DNA of 64,000 bases from Planctomycetales bacterium (GTDB lineage Bacteria; 4484-113), in assembly GCA_030606285.1 (NCBI GenBank), contig JAUWGS010000001.1, forward strand, positions 62,001-126,000, in the 5' to 3' direction. Of this stretch, positions 35,103 to 42,682 are shown one piece after another (the first letter of the stretch is position 1; every line of letters begins with the position of its first letter). Made by a program: the position numbers and the translations under genes. The notes beneath the pieces were generated by a model. The model was not told where the DNA came from. It worked only from the letters and a program-made list of their open reading frames with translations, and did not search any database.

Positions 35103-35927
35103 CTACGCGATGAGCTTTCGGCGAACGAGAATCACCTTGCCAAGTATCTCCACTTCTTCAGGATACTTCAGCAGGGATGGCTTGTACGCGCTGTTCGCCG
35201 GCTGGAGCAACAAGCTGTCCTCGTCCTCGAAGTACACAATCTTTACAGTGGTCTCGCGCCCGGCGATCTGGACGACTGCAATGTCGCCGTCCACAACCTT
35301 TGTGTTTGGCGAGACGATGATCACATCGCCCTCGAGGATGCCGGCCTCCAGCATCGAGTCGCCCTTGACAACCAGGGCGAACGACTTCGGGTCGAATGCG
35401 AGCTCATCTTCCGTAAGGATCAGTTTCTCAACGTCGTCATACGTCTCTACAACGTTGGCTTCGTCAAAATAGCCCGCCGGCACAGTATCAAAGACGGGGA
35501 CTGCGCGCCGCTTGAGACGCTCCTGCAGCGGAGCTTGTGCCCGGAACTCGGTTGGCCCGACGAGACGTCCAAGGGCGGATTTGATGTCGTGGATGTCCTT
35601 CAGGATGTTAGTGTCACCCACGACTGCGCGCTTCTCGCGGAATTCGGGCGATAGCAACCCGCTGGCCACAACGAGTTCATCATAGGGATAGTCGAGCGCT
35701 TCGCCCATCTTGCGCATCACTTTCGTCGAAGGGCGACGCTCTCCATTCTCGATTCGAGAGAGGTAGCTGTTATTCACACCGATTACCTCTGCCAAGTCAA
35801 ACTGTGTCATTCCCGCACTGATCCTGAGGTCGCGCACGAGTCTGCCAATCTCCTGGTAAGGCTTGCCCTCAACAGGAGGCTTCTTCTTTTTGCTCTTTCG
35901 AGTTTTTTTCACCGTTTTCTTTACCAT
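35103..35927 (-). CDS. XRE-type repressor with self-cleaving S24 peptidase domain (LexA/CI-like)
   Basis: A 274-residue regulator: very basic N-terminus (KKTRKSKKKK), XRE helix-turn-helix (~26-85: MTQFDLAEVIGVNNSYLSRIENGERRPS) and an S24 domain. The autocleavage site A151-G152 (TVPAGYF), nucleophile S191 (KGDSM) and general base K229 (TTVKI) are all present, so RecA-stimulated self-cleavage is plausible. The helix-turn-helix is of phage-CI type, not the LexA winged helix. A GTG at 35939 is an alternative start; ATG 35927 is preferred. It is divergent from the RDD gene, with a 23-bp palindrome between. Confidence 0.88.
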   Translation of the reverse strand: MVKKTVKKTRKSKKKKPPVEGKPYQEIGRLVRDLRISAGMTQFDLAEVIGVNNSYLSRIENGERRPSTKVMRKMGEALDYPYDELVVASGLLSPEFREKRAVVGDTNILKDIHDIKSALGRLVGPTEFRAQAPLQERLKRRAVPVFDTVPAGYFDEANVVETYDDVEKLILTEDELAFDPKSFALVVKGDSMLEAGILEGDVIIVSPNTKVVDGDIAVVQIAGRETTVKIVYFEDEDSLLLQPANSAYKPSLLKYPEEVEILGKVILVRRKLIA

Positions 35928-35960
35928 AGTCCACCACACTCAGTATTACTCTCAATGAGT

Positions 35961-35983
35961 GATTCCGGCAATCTGCCAGAATC
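35961..35983. promoter_or_regulatory. Near-perfect 23-bp palindrome, candidate repressor operator
   Basis: Arms GATTCCGGCA and TGCCAGAATC flank a 3-nt centre; one position is unpaired in symmetry. It lies 33 nt upstream of the repressor's ATG, between the divergent genes. Confidence 0.6.
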
Positions 35984-35989
35984 GTATAT

Positions 35990-36028
35990 ATTGTAGCAGA
36001 ATTTGAAGGTTTTGAGGTCTGCTACAAT
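35990..36028. promoter_or_regulatory. Mirror-image divergent -10 regions
   Basis: ATTGTAGCAGA (35990-36000) and TCTGCTACAAT (36018-36028) are an 11-bp perfect inverted repeat 17 nt apart. Each includes a TACAAT hexamer pointing towards one of the divergent genes. The plus-strand TACAAT ends 8 nt before the RDD ATG. Confidence 0.55.
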
Positions 36029-36036
36029 AGATTTTT

Positions 36037-36816
36037 ATGAATCTGGCTATTTTACGGGAACCGCTTGTCAGGATACCGACACCGGAACAGGTGTATCTGG
36101 AGTATCCGCTGGCCGGATTCGGGCGGCGCGCACTCGCGGCTATGATCGATCATGCCATCATCGGCGCAGGCGAGTTTATACTCATGTTTGTCTTTTTCTT
36201 TTTGGCCTTCGCGATGGGCGCGTACTCTGCGAGCTATGAGACCGGGCCGATGGAAGGATGGTTCATAGCATTCTTTGTAGTTATGTTTGCCGTCATAGTT
36301 CTCGCCCCGCTTTTCTACTTCATCGTGTTTGAGTATTACTGGAAGGGACAGACTCCCGGGAAGAAGGTGGCGAACATACAGGTAATGCGAGTGAGTGGCC
36401 TGGCCCTTGACCGTACTTCGGCCGTGTTGCGTAACTTATTCCGGATGGTGGACTGGCTTCCCAGTTCCTACTTCATTGGCATCTGGTCGATGATGCTCAC
36501 GGGACAGCAGCGAAGACTGGGCGACATGGTCGCCGGAACAATCGTCGTCGCGCTGCCGCGCAAGCACGGAAGACGCGAGATCGATGCAGGTACTCAGTCG
36601 CTGAGCGTGGCTGGAACCGGCTCGGCGCTTTTCAGCGGCAGCCGTGACGAGGAGCTGCTGTGGCTGGTCAACGCTTATCTGCGCAGGCGTCAGCACATTG
36701 AACCCCAGGCCCGCGCGAGAATCGTCCGGGCGCTGGCTGAAAAAGCAGGGCTTGATTCTCAAGCCGAGTTCGCCGCGCTGGAGCAGCAGCTTTACCGGCG
36801 GGTTACGAATCAGTGA
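36037..36816 (+). CDS. RDD-family membrane protein
   Basis: A 259-residue protein with the RDD core: GFGRRALAAMIDHAIIG (R and D in the first helix), three or four membrane helices, and YYWKGQTPGKKVANIQVM followed by RRLGDMVAGTIVV. The C-terminal ~80 residues are soluble and helical. RDD proteins have no agreed function; ion or drug transport has been proposed for some. The start lies 8 nt after TACAAT. Its 3' end overlaps the convergent cytidine deaminase gene by 14 bp. Confidence 0.82.
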   Translation: MNLAILREPLVRIPTPEQVYLEYPLAGFGRRALAAMIDHAIIGAGEFILMFVFFFLAFAMGAYSASYETGPMEGWFIAFFVVMFAVIVLAPLFYFIVFEYYWKGQTPGKKVANIQVMRVSGLALDRTSAVLRNLFRMVDWLPSSYFIGIWSMMLTGQQRRLGDMVAGTIVVALPRKHGRREIDAGTQSLSVAGTGSALFSGSRDEELLWLVNAYLRRRQHIEPQARARIVRALAEKAGLDSQAEFAALEQQLYRRVTNQ

Positions 36817-37216
36817 AGGGGTAGGGCAGCAAATCGGCGAAAGGTAACGTCACCGGACTGCCGTCGGTGTTCTCCACAACAAGCACAGCGCCTTCTTCAC
36901 ACCAGGGAAGCAATGCCTGCCGGCAGATACCGCAGGGGTAGCAAGGGCGTTTGTCATTGCACCAAACAGCGACGGCACGAATGCGAACTTCCGGCCCTTC
37001 AGTGCTAACCATTGCAGCCAGAGCCGAACGTTCCGCGCATAAGGTGGCGCCGAAAGAAGCGTTCTCGATGTTGCAGCCGGAGTAGGCGGCACCTTTTGAG
37101 GTCAGAATGGCTGCTCCCACACGGAGCATCGAGTATGGCGCGTGAGCGTGCGTAGCCGCCTGCCTGGCCTGGGCAAGCAGACCTTTCCAATCTTCAGTTC
37201 TTGAGTCGGTCATCAT
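36803..37216 (-). CDS. cdd: Cytidine deaminase
   Basis: A zinc hydrolase converting (deoxy)cytidine to (deoxy)uridine for pyrimidine salvage. The 137-residue protein carries zinc ligands C60, C95 and C98 with catalytic E62 (C-A-E and PCGICRQ motifs), as in the small tetrameric class. The open frame reaches 37273, but the extra N-terminus is unlike the family. ATG 37216 or 37213 is likely. A salvage partner, pyrimidine nucleoside phosphorylase, lies at 45-46 kb. Confidence 0.9.
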   Translation of the reverse strand: MMTDSRTEDWKGLLAQARQAATHAHAPYSMLRVGAAILTSKGAAYSGCNIENASFGATLCAERSALAAMVSTEGPEVRIRAVAVWCNDKRPCYPCGICRQALLPWCEEGAVLVVENTDGSPVTLPFADLLPYPFTDS

Positions 37217-37291
37217 TACTCTGAAAGACGGGCGCGGGATTCTGGATAGCCAAGCGCCATACGCGACTATCATAGCATCACGATAGACGCC

Positions 37292-38494
37292 TTAGCGCAT
37301 GAAGTCACGGGTCTTGCACATCAGGTATATCGCGTGAACGTCCTCCAGGCTCAGAGGTTTCACACCGCCAATGACGCCCTTTCCATGACCGTAGAGCCGG
37401 ATACAGTCCTCGGCTGCAGCGTCTAGTTCGCCGACCGGGATGCCGAAGTCGTCCAGCGTGAGAAAGAGGCCAACGCTTTCAAGCCACAGGCAGAGTTCTC
37501 TCACTCCTGCCTGAGCATCCTGCAAGTCGTTTCCGCCTGGCGTAACCTTCATCACGTTCACGGCAAAAGACGCAAACGGCGCGGGATCCGTCGGCAGAAC
37601 ATACCACATCCAGCGGGGCATTATTAGAGCCAATCCGCGTCCGTGGCTGATGTCCCAGCGTGCGGAAAGCACATGTTCCATTTGGTGAACCGGATAGTTA
37701 CCACCGCGACCGGCGGTGAAGAGTCCTGAAAGGGCAAGGGAACTAGGCCACTGCACGTTTTCCCGGAGCTTCACGTTTTCGAGGTCGTCATACAGCTTCT
37801 TGCCTTCGTCAAATACGGTGAGCAGGCAGCCTTCGATGAGCCTGCCCTGAAACGGCGTGTCCTGGTCGCCATTAAAGTAGCTTTCCATTACGTGGACAGC
37901 AATGTCGAAAACGCCGTCCATCGTGTAGTCCTGCGGGACTGATACGGTGAGTACCGGGTCGATGACGGCGATTCTGGGGAAGAGCAACGGCGACCCGAGA
38001 ACGCATTTCTCGCGGGTCTCCCACCGTGTAATGACAGCGCCTGCATCCATTTCAGAGCCTGTGGCTGCGAGCGTTGGGATGACCATCAGCGGTAGCGCCT
38101 GTTTCACCGGCTTAACTGCCTCCTGGCCGTGGTTGACGTAATCCCACAGGTTGTCCGGGTCGTAGAAGCCAGCGGCAATGGCCTTGGACGCATCCATCAC
38201 GGAACCACCGCCCAGCGCCAGTATGAAGTCGCATTTCTCCTCTATCGCTTTGCGTGCGGCTTCAATACAGGTCTCCACGTGAGGATTAGGCTCTGTGCCC
38301 CTGAAGACAACGTGGTTGACCCCGGCTTCTGCAAGCATATCTTCCGCCCGTTTGAGGTAGCCGTGCTGCTCCACGCTTCCCTGCCCGATTACGAGCAGGC
38401 ACTTGCTGCCTAATCGGGCTGCAAGTTCACCTGTACGCTCGAACTCCCCGGGGCCAAAGTGGACCTCGGTTGGATTGTAGAATTTGAACTTCAT
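37292..38494 (-). CDS. Iron-containing alcohol dehydrogenase (butanol-dehydrogenase type)
   Basis: A 400-residue group III NAD(P)-dependent alcohol dehydrogenase. It has the nucleotide loop GGGSVMDASKAIAAG, PTLAATGSEMDAGAVI, and the metal-binding set: Asp and His in DGVFDIAVHVMESYF, plus HQMEHVLSARWDISHGRGLA. The substrate cannot be read from sequence; the closest pattern is YqhD/BDH-like enzymes acting on short aldehydes. It is 10 nt downstream of the polyprenol-kinase-like gene and shares its operon. Confidence 0.9.
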   Translation of the reverse strand: MKFKFYNPTEVHFGPGEFERTGELAARLGSKCLLVIGQGSVEQHGYLKRAEDMLAEAGVNHVVFRGTEPNPHVETCIEAARKAIEEKCDFILALGGGSVMDASKAIAAGFYDPDNLWDYVNHGQEAVKPVKQALPLMVIPTLAATGSEMDAGAVITRWETREKCVLGSPLLFPRIAVIDPVLTVSVPQDYTMDGVFDIAVHVMESYFNGDQDTPFQGRLIEGCLLTVFDEGKKLYDDLENVKLRENVQWPSSLALSGLFTAGRGGNYPVHQMEHVLSARWDISHGRGLALIMPRWMWYVLPTDPAPFASFAVNVMKVTPGGNDLQDAQAGVRELCLWLESVGLFLTLDDFGIPVGELDAAAEDCIRLYGHGKGVIGGVKPLSLEDVHAIYLMCKTRDFMR

Positions 38495-38504
38495 TCGCTG
38501 CCTC

Positions 38505-39116
38505 CTACCAGAGGTGAAACACGGCAGTACCCACGAACAGCAGGGCGGCGGTGCCGAGTCCTACAATGTAGTTATCGTCCAGCTTCGTTTCGAGAGATTC
38601 CGCCACACCTATTATCAGCGATACCGCGCCAAAGTAGACCAGGGTCGGTGCTGAGAGCCAGGTCAGTTCGTCATAAGTCCACAGGAAAGAGATGGCGATC
38701 GCGCAGTAGACGAGGAGGATGCATGTGATGAAGCCGGAGACCGTCTTGTGTCGCGACCACGGCAGACGCGTGCTTACCTTTCCTCCGACCAGTGCGGCAG
38801 CGCCGTCTCCCCATGCCAGGGCCAGCCAGCCAGCGGTGGCTGTGACGTCGTAGCGCAAGCCAAAGAGGACTATGAGCAGGAAAACGGTTACGAAGTAGTG
38901 GCGAGCGCCGATTATCGCCCGGTGGTTGACATCCTCGGGTTTAGCCAAGTCGCGCAGCCAGCGCCAGTTCGGACGCAGCATCCAGCTTCCGACAACCATC
39001 GCTACTCCGAACAGCAGCATCACGCTGAAAGGCATCTGTTTCAGCAAGAACGCAGGGAAACCGGCGAGTATGTGCGCTACTTTGCGGTATCGACGGTTGT
39101 ATGCCGGAGGATTCAA
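38505..39116 (-). CDS. Phytol/dolichol kinase-like integral membrane protein
   Basis: A 203-residue membrane protein with the CTP-dependent polyprenol kinase pattern: RKVAHILAGF at the N-terminus, AWGDGAAALVGGKVSTR...HKTVSG (the GDG/KT nucleotide motif) and ESLETKLDDNYIVG near the C-terminus. Relatives phosphorylate dolichol or phytol with CTP; diacylglycerol kinases of this fold also exist. The substrate here is unknown. It lies in the recO-kinase-alcohol dehydrogenase string. Confidence 0.75.
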   Translation of the reverse strand: MNPPAYNRRYRKVAHILAGFPAFLLKQMPFSVMLLFGVAMVVGSWMLRPNWRWLRDLAKPEDVNHRAIIGARHYFVTVFLLIVLFGLRYDVTATAGWLALAWGDGAAALVGGKVSTRLPWSRHKTVSGFITCILLVYCAIAISFLWTYDELTWLSAPTLVYFGAVSLIIGVAESLETKLDDNYIVGLGTAALLFVGTAVFHLW

Positions 39117-39160
39117 CCTCGGTGATTATACAATCCCCGGCAGGAGTTGCGCACGCTCTC

Positions 39161-39940
39161 CTATGTTCTGCACGCTGCTGCCGTGAGCGGAAGCAGCGCA
39201 GAGACCGCACCAGGAAGGATGTTGTCCAGGCGCGCGCACGCCAAGCTGAAGATAAACGACAGCGCATCAGTGTCCAGCTCCAGCCTGCCGCTCTCGGAAA
39301 GCGGCGTTATCGCCATGCGATGGAGAAGCTCCAGGTGCTCCCGGTTAACGAGTATCACGGAAACCTCCGCCTTCCCGTACAGCCTGTTGAAGCACCTGGC
39401 ACAGATGAATGTCCTGAGGTCAGGTGCCGCCGCTATTATGTCCGCGGTAAACGCGGTTCCGCAGAGTGAGCAGTTGGTCTCGCCGCCAAGCAGACCCAGG
39501 ATGCCGAGTGCATGCACAAGGAACACTGCGAGTGCGGACAGTGGATGCACGGACGGGTTGCTGCGCAGGAGGTCAGTGCTTAGCTGGAAGAAGAGCCGGT
39601 TGGTCTCCTCAGGGGCGTCCAGCCCTTCCAGAACCGCCAGGGCCACACCCGCGACACGGATGCTCAAGCCAATGGCACGCCACCTGGCCAATCGCTCGGT
39701 CAACTCGACATTGGCCAATACCGGGATGGGAGAGCGTCCGCGTGCCAGTGTAAAGCGCCCGAGTGCGGGAGCGACGAGCAGTGGCGCGAGTTTGGAGCCG
39801 GATTCCAAAGCTGAAATAGCTCGTGCACGCAGGATCCCGTGAGTTGCCTCGAAGAGAACAGTCAGACGGTCTCGTTCACCCCACGGTGAGGTCCGGACAA
39901 GGACTGCGTCGTAAGTGTGGACATTTGGCGACCAGCTCAC
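39161..39940 (-). CDS. recO: DNA repair protein RecO
   Basis: RecO helps load RecA onto SSB-coated single-stranded DNA. The 259-residue protein has the OB-fold N-terminus (YDAVLVRTSPWGERDRLTVLFEATHGILR) and a helical C-terminal domain with a four-cysteine zinc site (CSLCG ... CARCF). The start is GTG 39940. It lies 6 nt from a TATAAT, with no ribosome-binding site, and is first in its operon. Confidence 0.88.
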   Translation of the reverse strand: MSWSPNVHTYDAVLVRTSPWGERDRLTVLFEATHGILRARAISALESGSKLAPLLVAPALGRFTLARGRSPIPVLANVELTERLARWRAIGLSIRVAGVALAVLEGLDAPEETNRLFFQLSTDLLRSNPSVHPLSALAVFLVHALGILGLLGGETNCSLCGTAFTADIIAAAPDLRTFICARCFNRLYGKAEVSVILVNREHLELLHRMAITPLSESGRLELDTDALSFIFSLACARLDNILPGAVSALLPLTAAACRT

Positions 39941-39946
39941 GGTATG

Positions 39947-39952
39947 ATTATA
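39947..39952 (-). promoter_or_regulatory. -10 box of recO, leaderless arrangement
   Basis: TATAAT on the minus strand with 6 nt to the GTG start codon. Confidence 0.5.
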
Positions 39953-39973
39953 GTAATGAAAGCCTTACCTTGC

Positions 39974-39979
39974 TATAAT
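39974..39979 (+). promoter_or_regulatory. -10 box of the dockerin/cohesin-like lipoprotein gene
   Basis: TATAAT lies 31 nt before GTG 40011, which has an AGGAG site. It is divergent from the recO promoter. Confidence 0.45.
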
Positions 39980-40010
39980 CGGCGGGTTTACTACCCAGGA
40001 GCGGCGTAAA

Positions 40011-41651
40011 GTGAATTATATCTTGAGACCAATATCGTACGCTGTCGTTGCCTGCATGCTCATTGGATTACTTGCCTGCTCAGGCAGTGGGCTGAAGGGC
40101 AGGAATGGCCTGTCGACACCTGCAGCCGACGAAACAGCTTATTGGCTGAACTTCGACCCCCTGGCGCAGTCGCATTCAGCTACACCGGTAAGCACTGAGG
40201 GTATTGCGTCGTATCCCGGCATAGCGCAAGGTGCCTTTAAGGTTGTAGCCGTTGACGCCCAGCTCGAACCGGCTCAGCCACCCGAAGGACTGAGTATTCA
40301 GGTGGAGGATGATTCTGTTGTCCTGGAACTGGCGGAGCCTGCGGCGGGAGATATGTACTTGTACGTTTTCTATGATAGTGATGCAGTGCATCCGGCGGAG
40401 ATGTCTCCGGGTGATGCGCTAGGAGAGGAGTACATATTCCTTGCGGTTCCCGTGGAGGTTGGAGTTGTGGCAGTGGGAATGGCGCGAACTCGCTCGGCCG
40501 GTGAGCCAATGGTGTCGGCTGGTGAGATCGTTCGCCTGCGGTTTGCCGATGGCGCCGCGACGAATGTGCGCACGGGTTCAACAGTACCCAACAGGGGGGA
40601 TGCAGCTGTGGAAGACCTTGTCGTTGCAGTTAATCCTGACGCTACCGTCAGCCTGTCGTGGACTGAGATGCACCCGGGGGACTATGACAACAACGGAACA
40701 GTTGCGATTGCCGACATCACGCCCATTGCGATTATGTACGGAGAAATATACGAGGAATCTGATAACCCAGGTCGAGTCGATCTGGTGGACGGCGACCGCA
40801 ATGGAAAAATCGAAATCGCCGATATAACCCCGCTTGCCATGTTTTATGGCACCGAGATTGCGGGCTACAACGTATACCGGACTTTGCTAACTGGCCCGGA
40901 CGAGGATGCGAACGCTGAGGACACAGAGCGCTGGGTCTATGCTGAGCGGCAGGGAGCGGATCCGCCTGAGCAGATGCCAAGCGCACTCCGCGATTATACA
41001 AACCAGGATTTCAGGCTGCCATACACTTTCCGCGACGAGACGCCCGAACCGGGCTATTACGCGTATCACGTCCGCCCGTTCAGCAGAGAAACCGACGACC
41101 CCAACGAAGGCTGGTATTCAAACGTGGCCAAGACTTCACAGCCGACGGCTATGGCCACGCTAGAACTTGAAGTGACGGCCGATCCGCCGTTCTTCTTCGT
41201 GGACGATGAAGTTATTGTCCGCGTGATGCTCATTGATGCGGCGAACGCGTTTTCGGTGAACGCGCGTTTCGAGTACCGGTCGGATATACTGGAATTCGTT
41301 TCCGCAGAGCCTTCGCTGGGCGGCTTCGATCCGAACCTGTTTTATGACGCGGGCTACGGTGGCGACCCTCTGTTCGTCGGCGCGCGAATCGGCCCATCTG
41401 TCCTGGAGCCGGACTATTACGACCTTGCGGGATTCAACGCTACCAAACGCTGGCCGGCACCTACAGTGACGGGCAGCGGCCCCGTCGCGTACTTCACATT
41501 CCTCGTGATAGGCGGTGACGGCCCGTACGCTCAGGCGATTCGTTTCCCGCAGAGCACAACCAACATCTGGGTCTGGGGCGAGGAGTACAATGTCCCGCTG
41601 CCCGGGCCACAGATGGGCGGAGCGCAGCTGATAAACGTCACCGGAGGGTAG
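40011..41651 (+). CDS. Lipoprotein with dockerin-like pair and cohesin-like domain
   Basis: A 546-residue lipoprotein: lipobox GLLAC (Cys ~23), a beta-rich N-domain (~50-215) and two dockerin-like Ca-binding motifs (GDYDNNGTVAIADITPIAI; DGDRNGKIEIADITPLAMF, ~224-285). A linker leads to a C-terminal beta-sandwich (~380-530) resembling cohesin/CBM-fold domains (VRVMLIDAANAFSVNARFEY ... PVAYFTFLV). The DITPIA motif is the same as in the lipoprotein at 12.3 kb. Having both modules in one chain suggests intramolecular or oligomeric packing, not a cellulosome. The start is GTG with AGGAG upstream. Confidence 0.8.
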   Translation: MNYILRPISYAVVACMLIGLLACSGSGLKGRNGLSTPAADETAYWLNFDPLAQSHSATPVSTEGIASYPGIAQGAFKVVAVDAQLEPAQPPEGLSIQVEDDSVVLELAEPAAGDMYLYVFYDSDAVHPAEMSPGDALGEEYIFLAVPVEVGVVAVGMARTRSAGEPMVSAGEIVRLRFADGAATNVRTGSTVPNRGDAAVEDLVVAVNPDATVSLSWTEMHPGDYDNNGTVAIADITPIAIMYGEIYEESDNPGRVDLVDGDRNGKIEIADITPLAMFYGTEIAGYNVYRTLLTGPDEDANAEDTERWVYAERQGADPPEQMPSALRDYTNQDFRLPYTFRDETPEPGYYAYHVRPFSRETDDPNEGWYSNVAKTSQPTAMATLELEVTADPPFFFVDDEVIVRVMLIDAANAFSVNARFEYRSDILEFVSAEPSLGGFDPNLFYDAGYGGDPLFVGARIGPSVLEPDYYDLAGFNATKRWPAPTVTGSGPVAYFTFLVIGGDGPYAQAIRFPQSTTNIWVWGEEYNVPLPGPQMGGAQLINVTGG

Positions 41652-41660
41652 CAGGCGACT

Positions 41661-42680
41661 TTAGTTGCCGCTTCGCAAGTATTGCGAAGCTGTGTGGCGC
41701 TTGTCGTGGCAGGTGACGGTGCAGGACCCTATGTCACCGGCTGTGAAGTGGAGCAACGGCTCACCCTCGAGTGTTGTCGCACGCACCATCGCTGCATCAC
41801 CACCGTGCGGGTTGTGGCATTCCACGCAGGATGCATATGCCCGGCTCAGATGCAGGTCGTGCAGGCTGAGACCAGCCCCCAGTGAGAACCCGGTTTCCGG
41901 TCCCGCCAGCTTGAGATAGCCGTGGCAACGCAGGCAGAGCCTGTTGCTGTCGATAGGATCGTAGGCCAGCACCGTGCGCTCCCCCATCATCTCAAGCAGA
42001 TCCACGGTGATGTTTACGGCAAAAGGCTCATGGGGCGGGTGGCAGCCGCGACAGGATACCGTCTGGCGCTGCAGGCTGTGAGTGTCCGAGAGCACGAATT
42101 CGCGGCGCTGCTCTTCGTGGCAGTCGAAGCAAAAGGAGCTCGTGTAATCTGTCCCGGCCCAGGCTTCCGGTTTCAGGCGGCCTGCCAGCAGATCGTGGCA
42201 GTCGAGGCAGGAGATGTGTGAGCCAACGCTGCGCGTAGGATGCGTGAGCGTGGTCAGTGGCCGGTCAAACATCTCACCTTGATGGCAGGATGAGCAGGTC
42301 GGCGGCAAAAGCTCGCCCGATGCCCGGAACTCGTTAAGCCTGGCAGCGAGACGGAAAACGCCCAGAGGTGGGAGGGCTTCCCTGGCTTCCTGATGGCATG
42401 CAGCACAGGAGTCGTCCGGTCTGCTGAGTTCATCTGGACGGTCAGCGGCAAAATGGCAGGAAGCGCAGGAGACGGCGGCATGCTCCTTGCCCAAAGCGTG
42501 TGGCTTGTGGCAATTGGTGCAGTTGGAATCTACGGTGTGCGACGATGCCCCTGACGCCTCGGCGGGCGGCTCGTCCTGCCCGCGCAGCCTGTCTGATCTG
42601 GCGGTCTCAGCTTGCGTGTAACCGGCAACGAGTGCAAGCAACACAACGATAATCCCGCCGTATGTCAACCAGACGCGCAC
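41661..42680 (-). CDS. Decahaem c-type cytochrome
   Basis: A 339-residue exported protein with an N-terminal signal/anchor (~5-24). It has nine CXXCH haem sites (CTNCH, CASCH, CAACH, CSSCH, CLDCH, CFDCH, CRGCH, CLRCH, CVECH) and one CXXXCH (CTVTCH), so up to ten haems. Numerous extra histidines can serve as second axial ligands. Size and haem number match MtrA-class periplasmic electron carriers, though NrfB/cytochrome c554-like families are also possible. It starts (GTG) 2 nt after the stop of the beta-barrel-like protein gene, so the two are co-transcribed. Confidence 0.88.
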   Translation of the reverse strand: MRVWLTYGGIIVVLLALVAGYTQAETARSDRLRGQDEPPAEASGASSHTVDSNCTNCHKPHALGKEHAAVSCASCHFAADRPDELSRPDDSCAACHQEAREALPPLGVFRLAARLNEFRASGELLPPTCSSCHQGEMFDRPLTTLTHPTRSVGSHISCLDCHDLLAGRLKPEAWAGTDYTSSFCFDCHEEQRREFVLSDTHSLQRQTVSCRGCHPPHEPFAVNITVDLLEMMGERTVLAYDPIDSNRLCLRCHGYLKLAGPETGFSLGAGLSLHDLHLSRAYASCVECHNPHGGDAAMVRATTLEGEPLLHFTAGDIGSCTVTCHDKRHTASQYLRSGN

Positions 42681-42682
42681 TA

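Noticed and set aside
35103-35927. Naming the S24 repressor LexA
   Set aside because: The DNA-binding part is an XRE/CI-type helix-turn-helix, not LexA's winged helix, and its own upstream palindrome differs from the CTGT-N8-ACAG box at dinB.
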